A stretch of DNA of 64,000 bases from Gemmiger formicilis (lineage in GTDB: Bacteria > Bacillota > Clostridia > Oscillospirales > Ruminococcaceae). The stretch spans positions 62,001 through 126,000 of the forward strand of contig NZ_JANGCG010000005.1 in assembly GCF_024462815.1 (NCBI RefSeq), read 5' to 3'. Below are positions 40,960-49,673 of this stretch, one piece after another. The notes beneath the pieces are model-generated. The model saw only the letters and a list, made by a program, of their open reading frames with translations, did no database searches and had not been told where the DNA came from. Numbering within the stretch: the stretch's first letter is position 1; each line of letters begins with the position of its first letter. The translations under genes were made by a program, and so were the position numbers.

Positions 40960-42314
40960 CAGCGCTCTTCCAAAGGCACATATTCTCTTGTCTGCATAAT
41001 GCTCTGGTAGGCGGGGCGGATGATCTTGTCCACGTTGACAAGCTCCTCCATGCGGTGGGCGGACCAGCCGACAATACGTGCTACGGCGAAAATCGGCGTG
41101 TAGAGCTCGACCGGGATGCCCAGCATATCATACACAAAACCGGAGTAGAAGTCCACGTTGGTGGAAACGCCCTTGTAGATGTGGCGCTTCTCGGCAATGA
41201 CCTTGGGGGCCAGGCGCTCAATCGTGTTGTAATACTCAAAGTCGCGGCTGCGGCCCTTGGCATCGGCCAGCTGGTGGACAAAGCTCTTGAACACCACGGC
41301 ACGTGGGTCACTCAAGGAGTAGACCGCATGGCCCATGCCGTAAATCAAACCCTTCTGGTCGAAGGCCTGCCGGTCCACAATGCGGCCCAGATAGTCGGCC
41401 ATGGCCTCCTCGTCCAGCGGGTCGGCAACGTGGGCGCGGATGTCATCCATCATCTGCATAACCTTGATGTTGGCACCGCCGTGCTTGGGGCCCTTCAAGC
41501 TGGAAAGCGCCGCCGCAATGACTGAGTAGGTGTCTGACCCGGAGGAGGTGACCACGCGGGTGGTAAAAGTGGAGTTGTTGCCGCCGCCGTGCTCCATGTG
41601 CAGCAGCAGGGCAATGTCCAGCGCGTGGGCTTCCAGCTCGGTGTATTTCTGGTCGGGGCGCAGCATTTTCAGCAGATTTTCCGCCGTGGAAAGGTTCGGG
41701 TCGGGGCGGTGAATGTACATACTGCCGCCGCACTCATAATAATTGTAGGCGTGGTAGCCGTAGACCGCCAGCATCGGGAAGACGCTGATGAGCTTGATGC
41801 ACTGCTCCAGCTGGGTCTGCAGGTCGGTCTTGCCGATGTCATCATCATAGCTGGCCAGCGTCAGCACGCTGCGGGTCAGCGAGTTCATCAGGTCATGGCT
41901 GGGGGCCTTCATAATGACATCACGCACAAAATTGGTCGGCAGGTCGCGGCATTTTGCCAAACAGCTGTTGAAACTGTTCAACTGCTCGGCGTTGGGCAAA
42001 TCGCCCAGAAGCAGAAGATAAGCCGCACCCTCAAAGGCGTAGCGCTTGCCGCGCAGGCCGCAGATGAGGTCATAGACGTTGTAGCCGCGGTACCAGAGCT
42101 TGCCCTCACAGGGAACCTTTTTGCCATCGCGCATTTCAAAGGCGTCAATGCGAGAAATATTGGTGATGCCCGCCAGTACGCCGTTGCCGTTTTTATCGCG
42201 CAGACCGCGCTTGATGTCATACTGGGCAAACAGCGCCGGGTCAATCCGGTTGTTGGTGACACATTCCTCGGTAAAAATGCGTGCTTCCTTTTCAATGGCC
42301 GCGTAATCGCTCAT
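40959..42314 (-). CDS. gltA: Citrate synthase
   Basis: Condenses acetyl-CoA and oxaloacetate to citrate, here most likely for 2-oxoglutarate/glutamate supply in an incomplete TCA path. The 451-residue protein shows the active-site histidine segments MEHGGGNNSTFTTRVV, KHGGANIKV and GMGHAVYSLSDPRA, and the catalytic Asp region NVDFYSGFVYDMLGIP. ATG 42314 (MSDYAAIEK) follows GGAGG at 8 nt; the ORF could start at 42359 without a site. It seems monocistronic. Confidence 0.94.
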   Translation of the reverse strand: MSDYAAIEKEARIFTEECVTNNRIDPALFAQYDIKRGLRDKNGNGVLAGITNISRIDAFEMRDGKKVPCEGKLWYRGYNVYDLICGLRGKRYAFEGAAYLLLLGDLPNAEQLNSFNSCLAKCRDLPTNFVRDVIMKAPSHDLMNSLTRSVLTLASYDDDIGKTDLQTQLEQCIKLISVFPMLAVYGYHAYNYYECGGSMYIHRPDPNLSTAENLLKMLRPDQKYTELEAHALDIALLLHMEHGGGNNSTFTTRVVTSSGSDTYSVIAAALSSLKGPKHGGANIKVMQMMDDIRAHVADPLDEEAMADYLGRIVDRQAFDQKGLIYGMGHAVYSLSDPRAVVFKSFVHQLADAKGRSRDFEYYNTIERLAPKVIAEKRHIYKGVSTNVDFYSGFVYDMLGIPVELYTPIFAVARIVGWSAHRMEELVNVDKIIRPAYQSIMQTREYVPLEER

Positions 42315-42495
42315 AATGATGGCCTCCCTTTCCCTTTTCTGTCCGTGAACGGTAAACACTTTGTGGCACCTGAGGGGTTTTCTACAAATCGTATAACGTA
42401 TAAGACCTATTATACAGGAAGAATGAACACTCTGTCAAACAAACTTTCTGTAAACAAAGGAGACTGCGTGCGGACGGCATACGGCCGCGGGGCTT

Positions 42496-42522
42496 CGGCG
42501 GGTGGAATCACCCCGCCCCTAC
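42496..42522. repeat. GTAGGGGC-family palindrome
   Basis: GGCGGGTGGAATCACCCCGC then CCCTACTG, inverted orientation, just after the pullulanase stop. Confidence 0.6.
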
Positions 42523-42535
42523 TGCGTGTTATTTT

Positions 42536-44467
42536 TCAGTCCGCCACCAGCACGGTTACGCTGGTGGGCGCCAGCTCCAGCGCATCGCGGAAACAGGGCC
42601 CAAAGGGGGCAGCGTCGGCGTGGACGCCGTCAGAGAGCTTGCGCCACGTGCCTGCCGGAAGGCTGGCCCACTGGCGGGTGCGCTCGGGGTTGTAATAGAC
42701 AGCCAGCTGCCCCGCGGCGGCGTTGCCGTCATTCTCCGGCACAAAGCCGATGAGCCACCCGGGCAGCGCCAGAATGAACGGCTCGGGCTCCCATACTGCA
42801 CCGCTGAGGCGCGGATAAGCGCGGCGGATGGCCAGCATACCGCGGTAGAACGCCGTCAGCGCGGCAAACTCCGGCCGGTGGGCGCGGGTCCAGTCAAGCT
42901 GGTTGGTGGAAAGCGGTCCCTTGTAGCTGTTGTGTTCGCCGTATTTGGTGCGGCCCCACTCCTCGCCTGCCTGCATGAAAGGCAGACCCTGACAGGTCAG
43001 GTAGATGCCCGCGGTCATACGGTTCTGTGCCAACAAATCGGCGTCCGGCTCGTCATAGTCGGTGCGGCGGGCCACGGCGGCCAGTTTGTCCCACAGGGTG
43101 TAGTTGTCATGGGCGGAGACATACTGCACCACCTGCCCGGCCTTTTTGGGCCAGAAGCCGTGGGCGCCGCTGCGCCATGCGCTGATGGAGTGCAGCACAT
43201 CATAGCCGTGCTGCGGTGCGCCGTTGACATAGCCCGCGTTGGCCGCGTCAAAGACATTGCCCTTGATGCAGTCCCGCGTATCATCGCAGAAAAAGCCGAT
43301 GCGGTCACTCAGCGCGTCAAGCGCACGCTTGTCGGCGGGGCGTGCGCCGCCTTCCACGTTGGTGCTGCCGCCCATCCACGGCTCGCCGTACATCAGGATG
43401 CTCTCGCCGCCGGGCAGACTGTCCAGCGCGGCGCGGATGGCGTTCATTGTGTCCACATCCTCCAGCGCCATCAAATCAAAGCGGAAACCATCAATGTGGT
43501 AGGTGGTGGCCCAGTACAGCACGGATTCTACAATGTACTTGCGCACCATCGGGCGCTCGCTGGCAAGGTCACAGCCGCAGCCGGAGCCGTTGGTCGTCAT
43601 ACCGTTGGGCCAGCGGCGGTTCCAGTAACCGGGCACGGTGCGTTCCAGGTTGCTCTCTCCATGGTAGGTGTGGTTGTAGACCACGTCCATCACCACGCCC
43701 AACCCTGCGCGGTGCAGGGCGGCCACCATGGCGCGGCACTCTCTGACGCGCACCTCGCCGTGGAAGGCGTCCGTGGCAAAGCTGCCCTCGGGGACGTTGT
43801 AGTTCTGCGGGTCATAGCCCCAGTTGTAGCCGCCGTCCGGCCGGGACTCGTCCACCGTGGCATAGTCATAGATGGGCTGCAGCTGCACATGGCTGACGCC
43901 CAGATTTTTCAGGTAATTCAGGCAGGTCGGGTGTTGCCCATCGCCGTCCAGTGTGGTGTCCGCCGGGGTGAAGCCCATAAACTTGCCGCGCCATTCGGGG
44001 CGCACACCGCTGTGCTCATCGGCGGAAAAGTCCGCCACGTGCACCTCCCATACGCTGCGGGCGTGGGCCGGGATATCAGGGCGCCTGTCCTGCGCCCAGC
44101 CCTCCGGGGCGGCCTTGGTCAGGTCCACCACCATGCCGCGCGCGCCGTTGGCCCCGGCAGAGCGTGCGTAGGGGTCGACCACCTCATGCACGCGTCCGTC
44201 CGGGAAATAGATGCGGTAGATATAGTAGACACCGTGCAGATTGCCGGGCAGCGCAATGGCCCAGACACCGTCCCCGCCGCGGCGCATTTCATGCACGCCC
44301 AGCTCTTTGGCACCGGGCTCGGTATCGGTGCCGGTGGCATACAGGCAGAGCACGACCCCGCAGGCAGTGGGAGCCCACAGCTTGAAGGTGGTCTCCTCCG
44401 CCGAAGGGTTTGCGCCGAGGTCACTGCCGTGGTAATAGGGCAGCTCACAGGCCTGATGCCAGTTCAT
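42536..44467 (-). CDS. pulA: Type I pullulanase (GH13 alpha-glucan debranching enzyme)
   Basis: Hydrolyses alpha-1,6 branch links in glycogen, amylopectin or pullulan. A 643-residue protein with an N-terminal CBM48-like domain (about 20-125: TTFKLWAPTACGVVLCLY) and a GH13 barrel. The type I signature YNWGYDPQNYNVPEGSF, DVVYNHTY, nucleophile Asp in IDGFRFDLMAL, Glu in YGEPWMGG and YVSAHDNYTLWDKL are all present. No signal peptide, so it works in the cytoplasm, probably with glycogen phosphorylase encoded next. Confidence 0.95.
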   Translation of the reverse strand: MNWHQACELPYYHGSDLGANPSAEETTFKLWAPTACGVVLCLYATGTDTEPGAKELGVHEMRRGGDGVWAIALPGNLHGVYYIYRIYFPDGRVHEVVDPYARSAGANGARGMVVDLTKAAPEGWAQDRRPDIPAHARSVWEVHVADFSADEHSGVRPEWRGKFMGFTPADTTLDGDGQHPTCLNYLKNLGVSHVQLQPIYDYATVDESRPDGGYNWGYDPQNYNVPEGSFATDAFHGEVRVRECRAMVAALHRAGLGVVMDVVYNHTYHGESNLERTVPGYWNRRWPNGMTTNGSGCGCDLASERPMVRKYIVESVLYWATTYHIDGFRFDLMALEDVDTMNAIRAALDSLPGGESILMYGEPWMGGSTNVEGGARPADKRALDALSDRIGFFCDDTRDCIKGNVFDAANAGYVNGAPQHGYDVLHSISAWRSGAHGFWPKKAGQVVQYVSAHDNYTLWDKLAAVARRTDYDEPDADLLAQNRMTAGIYLTCQGLPFMQAGEEWGRTKYGEHNSYKGPLSTNQLDWTRAHRPEFAALTAFYRGMLAIRRAYPRLSGAVWEPEPFILALPGWLIGFVPENDGNAAAGQLAVYYNPERTRQWASLPAGTWRKLSDGVHADAAPFGPCFRDALELAPTSVTVLVAD

Positions 44468-44601
44468 GGGTAATCGCTCCTTACTATATAATCCTTAAAA
44501 AATATTGTAACAGGTAAGCAGGCGGTTTGCAAGGGAAACGTTTCAAGCAGAAAATAAAAACGAAACAAAAACTGCGCCCCCGCAAAGGGACGCAGAAAAA
44601 T

Positions 44602-44702
44602 CCGTAGGGGCGGGGCTCTGCTCCGCCCGGCAGATAGAGTTAATGGGAAGATTCGCCCTCGTCAGTCACCTTCGGTGACAGCTTTCCCCGGAGGGGGAAG
44701 GC
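44602..44702. repeat. One copy each of both dispersed repeat families
   Basis: 44602-44630 has CCGTAGGGGCGGGGCTCTGC and TCCGCCC, the same sequence as the 10.74-kb copy. 44655-44702 has CCCTCGTCAGTCACCTTCGG, TGACAGCTTTCCCC and GGGGGAAG, the second family. Confidence 0.65.
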
Positions 44703-44756
44703 TAATCGGCAGATGCCGCTTGCGGGAAACAACCGAGATCGGTGGGGTAAACGCCC

Positions 44757-47018
44757 TTACTCCCCTAAATGCCAGATGTCCTTGTCATACTCCGCAATCG
44801 TGCGGTCGCTGCTGAACATACCGGCCTTGGCAATGTTGATAATGCACTTTTTGCGCCAGCCCAGCGGGTCGCAGGCGTAGTCGCTCAGGGCCTGACCCTT
44901 GCGCACCACATAGGCGTTGAAGTCCGGCAGCGTCTGGAACCAGTCCTTCAAGACCAGCTCGTCATGCAGGCGGCGCAGGTTTTCCTCGCGGCCTGCTGCC
45001 AGCATCTCGGGGCTGACCAGGAAGTCAACCGCACGGCGGATGTTGGGGTCGCCTTCCACCCACTGCGCAGCGTTGTAATCGCCCATAGAGTAGCGGTGGA
45101 TGACCTGGTCGGACGTCTGGCCGAAGATATAGATGTTGTCATTACCGACCTGCTGGCTGATTTCCACGTTGGCGCCGTCCATCGTGCCCAGCGTCAGCGC
45201 ACCGTTCAGCATGAACTTCATATTGCCGGTGCCGGACGCTTCCTTGGAGGCTAGGGAAATCTGCTCGGACAAATCGCAGGCCGGGATGAGCTTCTCGGCA
45301 GCGGTGACGTTGTAGTTCTCCACAAAGACAACCTGCAGATACTTGGAGACAACCGGGTCGGCGGCAATGACCTTGGACAGGGTCAGCAACGCGTGGATGA
45401 TGTCCTTGGCAATCGTGTACGCCGGGGCAGCCTTGGCACCGAAGATGCTGACCAGCGGCGTGGCGGGCAGATGCCCGGCCTTGATTTCGTAATACTGGTG
45501 GATGAGGTAGAGCAGATTCAGCTGCTGGCGCTTGTACTCATGCAGGCGCTTGGACTGAATGTCGAACATGGCGGCGGGGTCAACCGTAACGCCCTGCGTG
45601 TGCTGCAGCCAATCGGCCAGAGCCTGCTTGTTCTGCGCCTTGACGGCGGAAAACTCCTGCAGGACATCGACGTTTTCAGCATAGGGCAGCAGCTTTTCCA
45701 GCTCGGTGGCATCCTTGCGGAAGCCGGTGCCGATGAGCTTTTCAATCTCGGCGGTCAGCGCGGGGTCGCACTCCAGCAGCCAGCGGCGGAAGGTAATGCC
45801 ATTTGTCTTATTGTTGAATTTTTCGGGGTACAGCTCATAGAAGCCGTGCAGCTCGGAATTCTTCAGAATCTCGGTATGGAGGTAGGCCACGCCGTTGGTG
45901 GAATGGGTGAAGTGGATATCCATATGCGCCATATGCACGCGGTTGTCCTTGTCAATGATGGCAAGGCTCTCGTCCGCGGTGCGGCTGCGGGCCAGCGTGT
46001 CCAGCTGCTCAATAATAGGCATCAGCTGCGGGACAACGGCATCCAGATAGGCGCGGGGCCACTTCTCCAGCGCCTCGGCCAGAATCGTGTGGTTGGTGTA
46101 GGCACAAGTCTTGGTGACGATTTCCACGGCCTCCTCAAAGGCAATGCCCTTCTCGCCCAGCAGGCGGATCAGCTCGGGAATGACCATGCTGGGGTGGGTG
46201 TCATTGATCTGGATGGCGGCATAGTCGGCCAGGTCATGGTAGTTGCAGCCGCGGGCGGCGCACTCGGCCAGAATCAGCTGAGCACCGGCGGAGACCATCA
46301 GATACTGCTGGTAGATGCGCAGACGGCGGCCTGCCTCATCGGAGTCATCCGGGTAGAGGAACAGCGTCAGGTTCTTGTCAATGGCGGTCTTGTCGAAGGT
46401 GATGCCGTCATGGACGATTGTCTCATCAATCGTGTCAAGGTCAAAGAGGTTCAGCGTATTGGTGCGGCCCTCATAGCCGGTGACAGCCAGCTTATACAGG
46501 CGGGCGTTGTAGGTCTTGCCGGCCAGCTCCACCGGGTAGACGGTGTCGGTCTTTTCTGCCCAGGAGTGGGCGGTCAGCCACGGGTCGGGCAACTCGTTCT
46601 GCACGCCGCCCTCAAAGGACTGGTGGAACAGGCCGAAGTGGTACCGCAGGCCCACGCCGTCACCAGGCAGGTTCAGCGTGGCAAGAGAGTCCAGAAAGCA
46701 GGCAGCCAGACGGCCCAGACCGCCGTTGCCGAGGCTCGGCTCCGGCTCGACCTCCTCAATGTCGGACAGGCTCTTGCCCGCGGCGGCCAGCGCCGTGCGG
46801 ACATCGTCATAGAGCCCCAGATTGATGAGGTTATTGGACAGCAGCTTGCCGATGAGGAACTCGGCGCTGATATAGTAGAGCTTGCGGCCTGTGACAGGCT
46901 TGACGCGGGCAGCGCTCTGCTCCCGGACAAGGTCCAGCAGGGCAAGGTAGATTTCCTGATTGGTGCAGCCGGTCAGCGGTTTGCCGGTTCTGGCTTCCAG
47001 TACGGTGGTCATATTCAT
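44757..47018 (-). CDS. glgP: Glycogen/starch/alpha-glucan phosphorylase
   Basis: Phosphorolyses alpha-1,4-glucans to glucose 1-phosphate. The 753-residue GT35 protein has [21 protein letters not shown] in the N-terminal half, the nucleotide-type motif in [23 protein letters not shown], and the PLP lysine in [29 protein letters not shown] is 8 nt before ATG 47018. Together with pullulanase next to it, this forms a glucan-degradation pair, although each has its own gap; separate transcripts cannot be excluded. Confidence 0.96.
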   Translation of the reverse strand: MNMTTVLEARTGKPLTGCTNQEIYLALLDLVREQSAARVKPVTGRKLYYISAEFLIGKLLSNNLINLGLYDDVRTALAAAGKSLSDIEEVEPEPSLGNGGLGRLAACFLDSLATLNLPGDGVGLRYHFGLFHQSFEGGVQNELPDPWLTAHSWAEKTDTVYPVELAGKTYNARLYKLAVTGYEGRTNTLNLFDLDTIDETIVHDGITFDKTAIDKNLTLFLYPDDSDEAGRRLRIYQQYLMVSAGAQLILAECAARGCNYHDLADYAAIQINDTHPSMVIPELIRLLGEKGIAFEEAVEIVTKTCAYTNHTILAEALEKWPRAYLDAVVPQLMPIIEQLDTLARSRTADESLAIIDKDNRVHMAHMDIHFTHSTNGVAYLHTEILKNSELHGFYELYPEKFNNKTNGITFRRWLLECDPALTAEIEKLIGTGFRKDATELEKLLPYAENVDVLQEFSAVKAQNKQALADWLQHTQGVTVDPAAMFDIQSKRLHEYKRQQLNLLYLIHQYYEIKAGHLPATPLVSIFGAKAAPAYTIAKDIIHALLTLSKVIAADPVVSKYLQVVFVENYNVTAAEKLIPACDLSEQISLASKEASGTGNMKFMLNGALTLGTMDGANVEISQQVGNDNIYIFGQTSDQVIHRYSMGDYNAAQWVEGDPNIRRAVDFLVSPEMLAAGREENLRRLHDELVLKDWFQTLPDFNAYVVRKGQALSDYACDPLGWRKKCIINIAKAGMFSSDRTIAEYDKDIWHLGE

Positions 47019-47089
47019 AAGAGCATCCCTCCATTTGGTAGCTTTGTTTGACTACACCTAGTTTATACCACACAAAACGCGCATTATGC

Positions 47090-47119
47090 TTGCAGAAATG
47101 CGCTGAATTATGGTACAAT
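47090..47119 (+). promoter_or_regulatory. Promoter of the AraC-type gene
   Basis: TTGCAG (47090-47095), 18-nt spacer, TACAAT (47114-47119). Confidence 0.5.
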
Positions 47120-47141
47120 ACTAGCAAATGAGGTGAAAACG

Positions 47142-48002
47142 ATGCCGAAAGAGGAAAACTTGCGCGAAACAAAGCAGCACGGTGCTGCGTGGTTTCCGTT
47201 CAATATCTATCCCTGCACGATTCCGAAGGATTTTCCACAGGTGGCGCTGCACTGGCAGGACAGTATGGAGCTGGTGTTTGTCAAAAAAGGACGCGGAATC
47301 GTGCAGGCTGGGCTGACCAGCTACACGGCCGAGGCGGGCGAGATCTACATTTTTGCCCCCGGTGTGCTGCACGCGCTGCGCCAGCAGCCCGGCGAGGTGA
47401 TGGAGTACGAAAATATCATTTTTGATCTGGAGCTGCTGGGCGGCGCGGGGGATGTCTGCGCCGAAAAATATCTGCTGCCCCTGCAAAGTGGGCGTCTGGC
47501 CCTGCCTCCACGTCTGACGCCGGATGATTGGGGCTACACGTGGGCGGTGCGCTGCCTGCACGCGGCGGAGGAATTCAACCGCCTGCAGGATGTGGGCTAT
47601 GAACTCTGCATCAAGGGAGAACTGCTTCTCTTTCTGGCTTCGCTGGTGGGCCGTGACGGAGACCTGCCCCCCGCCGATACCCCCGACACCCGCCGCCTGA
47701 AAATCGTGGTGCAGCTGATCAACGAGCAGTATGCAAACGAACTGCACATGACCGATGCGGCCGCCGCCTGCGGGTGCAGCCCAAGCCATTTTATGCGGTG
47801 GTTCAAGAAAATGACCGGGCAGGGCTTTACTGAATATCTGAACGAGCACCGGCTGAACGCCGCCGCCGATGCCCTGCGCGGCAGCAGTGACACTGTGCTG
47901 GCGGTTGCCGAGCAATGTGGATTTGAGAATCTTTCCTATTTTAACCGCCTTTTCAAAAAGCGCTACGGTATGACGCCGAGAGAGTACCGTGCGAGAAAGT
48001 AA
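47142..48002 (+). CDS. AraC-family transcriptional regulator
   Basis: A 286-residue activator-type protein. The N-terminal cupin-like sensor (about 30-150, with HWQDSMELVFVKKGRGIVQAG and AGEIYIFAPGVLHAL) is followed by two AraC helix-turn-helix units: MTDAAAACGCSPSHFMRWFKKMTGQGFTEYLNEHRL and VLAVAEQCGFENLSYFNRLFKKRYGMTPREYR. Such regulators usually sense sugars. It is divergent from glgP, the most obvious candidate target. ATG 47142 follows GAGG at 8 nt; a GTG nine nt upstream overlaps that site. Confidence 0.92.
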   Translation: MPKEENLRETKQHGAAWFPFNIYPCTIPKDFPQVALHWQDSMELVFVKKGRGIVQAGLTSYTAEAGEIYIFAPGVLHALRQQPGEVMEYENIIFDLELLGGAGDVCAEKYLLPLQSGRLALPPRLTPDDWGYTWAVRCLHAAEEFNRLQDVGYELCIKGELLLFLASLVGRDGDLPPADTPDTRRLKIVVQLINEQYANELHMTDAAAACGCSPSHFMRWFKKMTGQGFTEYLNEHRLNAAADALRGSSDTVLAVAEQCGFENLSYFNRLFKKRYGMTPREYRARK

Positions 48003-48008
48003 AACGTA

Positions 48009-48034
48009 AAAGCCCGGGACGCCCCGGGCTTTTA
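48009..48034. terminator. Bidirectional terminator between araC-type gene and yggS
   Basis: AAAAGCCCGGG and CCCGGGCTTTT form an 11-bp stem with loop ACGC; T tracts on both strands are short. Confidence 0.7.
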
Positions 48035-48039
48035 CGCTG

Positions 48040-48768
48040 TCAGATATTCTTTTTGCTGTAATCCCGCGCACCGTAAATGGCGGTGCCCACGCGGACGATA
48101 GTCGCACCCTCCGCAATGGCAGCGGCATAATCGTGGCTCATACCCATCGAGAGAATGTCCATCTGCGCCCGGTCATAGTGCTGGGCATTGGCCTTGGCCA
48201 GCAGCTCCCGCATCTGTGCAAAAAAGCGGCGGGTCTCGGTATCGTCGGCATCGGCGGGCGGAATGGCCATCAGGCCGCGCAGCCGCAGATGCTCCCTGGC
48301 AGCGGCAGCCTCGAGCAGCGGAAACAGACTGTCTGCATCCACGCCGCTCTTGCTGGCCTCCTCGCCGATGTTGATTTCCACCAGAATGTCCTGCATAAGG
48401 CCGAGCCTTGCTGCAGCAGCATCAATCTTATCCAGCAGCCGCATGCTGTCCACGCTCTGAATCAGCGCGGCACGGCCTACCACTTTGTTTACCTTGTTAG
48501 TCTGCAGATGCCCGATGAAGTGCCCCGGCTTGCCGTTGTACGCCCCGGCATCGGTCTTTTCGACCAGCTCCTGCACGTGGTTTTCACCGAAGAGGTCAAT
48601 CGGCAAATCGGCGCTGAAGCGCACTTCTTCCACGGTGCGGGTCTTGCAGGCGGCGCAGAGCTTTATCTCGGCGGGGTCACGGCCCGCGGCCTTTGCGGCG
48701 GCGGCCATCGTTTCGCGGATGTGGGCAACGGCCTCGGCCATCTGCTGCTGTTGTGCTTCGGGAATCAT
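48040..48768 (-). CDS. YggS-family PLP-binding protein (PLP homeostasis protein)
   Basis: A 242-residue alanine-racemase-like barrel protein. The PLP lysine is K42 in LCAACKTRTVEEV, with FGENHVQELVEKTD, HFIGHLQTNKVNK, and the phosphate-binding end LSMGMSHDYAAAIAEGATIVRVGTAIYG. YggS binds PLP without known catalysis and keeps the free PLP/amino acid balance; strains lacking it lose control of valine and other pools. The typical fold terminus is complete. ATG 48768 overlaps the upstream gene by four bases (ATGA). Confidence 0.94.
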   Translation of the reverse strand: MIPEAQQQQMAEAVAHIRETMAAAAKAAGRDPAEIKLCAACKTRTVEEVRFSADLPIDLFGENHVQELVEKTDAGAYNGKPGHFIGHLQTNKVNKVVGRAALIQSVDSMRLLDKIDAAAARLGLMQDILVEINIGEEASKSGVDADSLFPLLEAAAAREHLRLRGLMAIPPADADDTETRRFFAQMRELLAKANAQHYDRAQMDILSMGMSHDYAAAIAEGATIVRVGTAIYGARDYSKKNI

Positions 48769-49322
48769 CGCACTTCCTCCTGACTGTAAACAGCGCGGGA
48801 ACCGCCGATGAACGGCGGACGGGTGCGGGCGCAGAGCAGAATAGCCTGCCCGATGTGGTCGATGGACAGCCGCACCGGCACGGCCACGCGGCGTAGGTGC
48901 ATACCAATGAGCGTGCCGCCGATATCCATGCCCGCGGCAGCCTGAATCTCCTCCACCAGAACCGGGTCATTGAAGGCGCGCCAGCAGTTTGTGGCCCAGC
49001 TGCCGCCTGCATGGGGCTGCGGAATGGCCGAGACAATCTGGTAGCCGTAGGCCTTGGCAACCTCACGCTCCAGCACAATGGCGCGGTTCAGATGCTCGCA
49101 GCACTGCGCGGCCAGATAGATGCCCTGTTCCTGCAGCGGCGGCATTACGCCCGCCAGCACGGCGGCGGCAGCCTCCATGCTGGAATCCTTGCCGATGTGC
49201 CCGCCCATAATCTCACTGCTGGAGCAGCCGACCACAAAAATATCCCCTGTTTCCAGGTGCGCAGCCTGCAGCAGCTCTTCCGTTGCCTGCTGTGCCTGTG
49301 CGGTAAGTTTTGCATAATCCAT
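48765..49322 (-). CDS. UPF0340/TIGR01440-family protein
   Basis: A 185-residue protein, start MDYAKLTAQAQQATEELLQAAHLETGDIFVVGCSSSEIMGGHIGKDSS, the hallmark of the YwlG/UPF0340 family. Function unknown; the GCSSSEI-GGHIGK and QCCEHLNRA motifs suggest a ligand pocket. Translationally coupled to YggS through an ATGA overlap, so the two probably act in the same process. AAGGGGG precedes the ATG. Confidence 0.92.
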   Translation of the reverse strand: MDYAKLTAQAQQATEELLQAAHLETGDIFVVGCSSSEIMGGHIGKDSSMEAAAAVLAGVMPPLQEQGIYLAAQCCEHLNRAIVLEREVAKAYGYQIVSAIPQPHAGGSWATNCWRAFNDPVLVEEIQAAAGMDIGGTLIGMHLRRVAVPVRLSIDHIGQAILLCARTRPPFIGGSRAVYSQEEVR

Positions 49323-49343
49323 ATACTAAGCCCCCTTGGTTCT

Positions 49344-49371
49344 ATTATAGCAGGGGTGTCAAACTTGTCAA
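49344..49371 (-). promoter_or_regulatory. Promoter of UPF0340-yggS
   Basis: Minus-strand TTGACA (49366-49371), 16-nt spacer, TATAAT (49344-49349). The -35 is only 6 bp from the -35 of a divergent promoter. Confidence 0.7.
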
Positions 49372-49377
49372 ACAGTA

Positions 49378-49406
49378 TTGCAAAATGTCGATGTATCTGA
49401 TAAAAT
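49378..49406 (+). promoter_or_regulatory. Promoter of the small structured transcript
   Basis: TTGCAA (49378-49383), 17-nt spacer, TAAAAT (49401-49406), with TGA immediately before the -10 as an extended element. Start predicted near 49413, at the base of the first hairpin. Confidence 0.65.
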
Positions 49407-49412
49407 AGAAAT

Positions 49413-49641
49413 ACCACCCGAAAAATCGGGTGGCAGAGCACTGCACAAAACGGCAGGCGGTTCGGCTTTCACTTCCGAAAGGAGGTGAAGCAGATGCGTA
49501 TTACGATTCATGTTGGCATCTTTACGGTGACAATCATCATCAAAAAGCGCAAGAACCGCCACCCGGCACGGTGACGGTTCTTAGTATAATGCTTAGAACA
49601 TAAAACCGAAAAGCCGAACCGCTTGTCGCAGTGCTCTTTTC
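49413..49641 (+). ncRNA. Self-contained structured small transcript with an internal sORF
   Basis: About 225 nt from its own promoter to its own T tract. Parts in order: hairpin CCACCCG-AAAAAT-CGGGTGG (49414-49433); closing arms AGAGCACTGC (49435-49444) and CAGGCGGTTCGGCTTT (49454-49469); a GAAA-capped hairpin that buries the Shine-Dalgarno (TTTCACTTCC with GGAGGTGAAG, 49467-49490); a 26-aa ORF; hairpin AAGAACCGCCACC with GGTGACGGTTCTT over its stop codon (49551-49583); closing partners AAAGCCGAACCGCTTG (49610-49625) and GCAGTGCTCT (49628-49637), then TTTTCTATTT. The closing stem totals 26 bp and acts as terminator. No known RNA family recognised. Confidence 0.65.
49494..49574 (+). CDS. 26-aa basic, beta-branched small protein inside the structured transcript
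   Basis: ATG 49494 follows a near-perfect AAAGGAGGTGA at about 7-9 nt. The peptide begins MRITIHVGIFTVTIII, alternating hydrophobic and Thr/His residues, and ends in a strongly basic KKRKNRHPAR. This could be a membrane-active or amyloid-like short peptide, or an RNA-binding one. Its ribosome site is hidden in a GAAA hairpin, a feature shared with type I toxin mRNAs, but the sequence matches no toxin family I know. No signal peptide. Confidence 0.6.
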   Translation: MRITIHVGIFTVTIIIKKRKNRHPAR

Positions 49642-49673
49642 TATTTGTATTATAACTTCTTTACGTCAAATTG

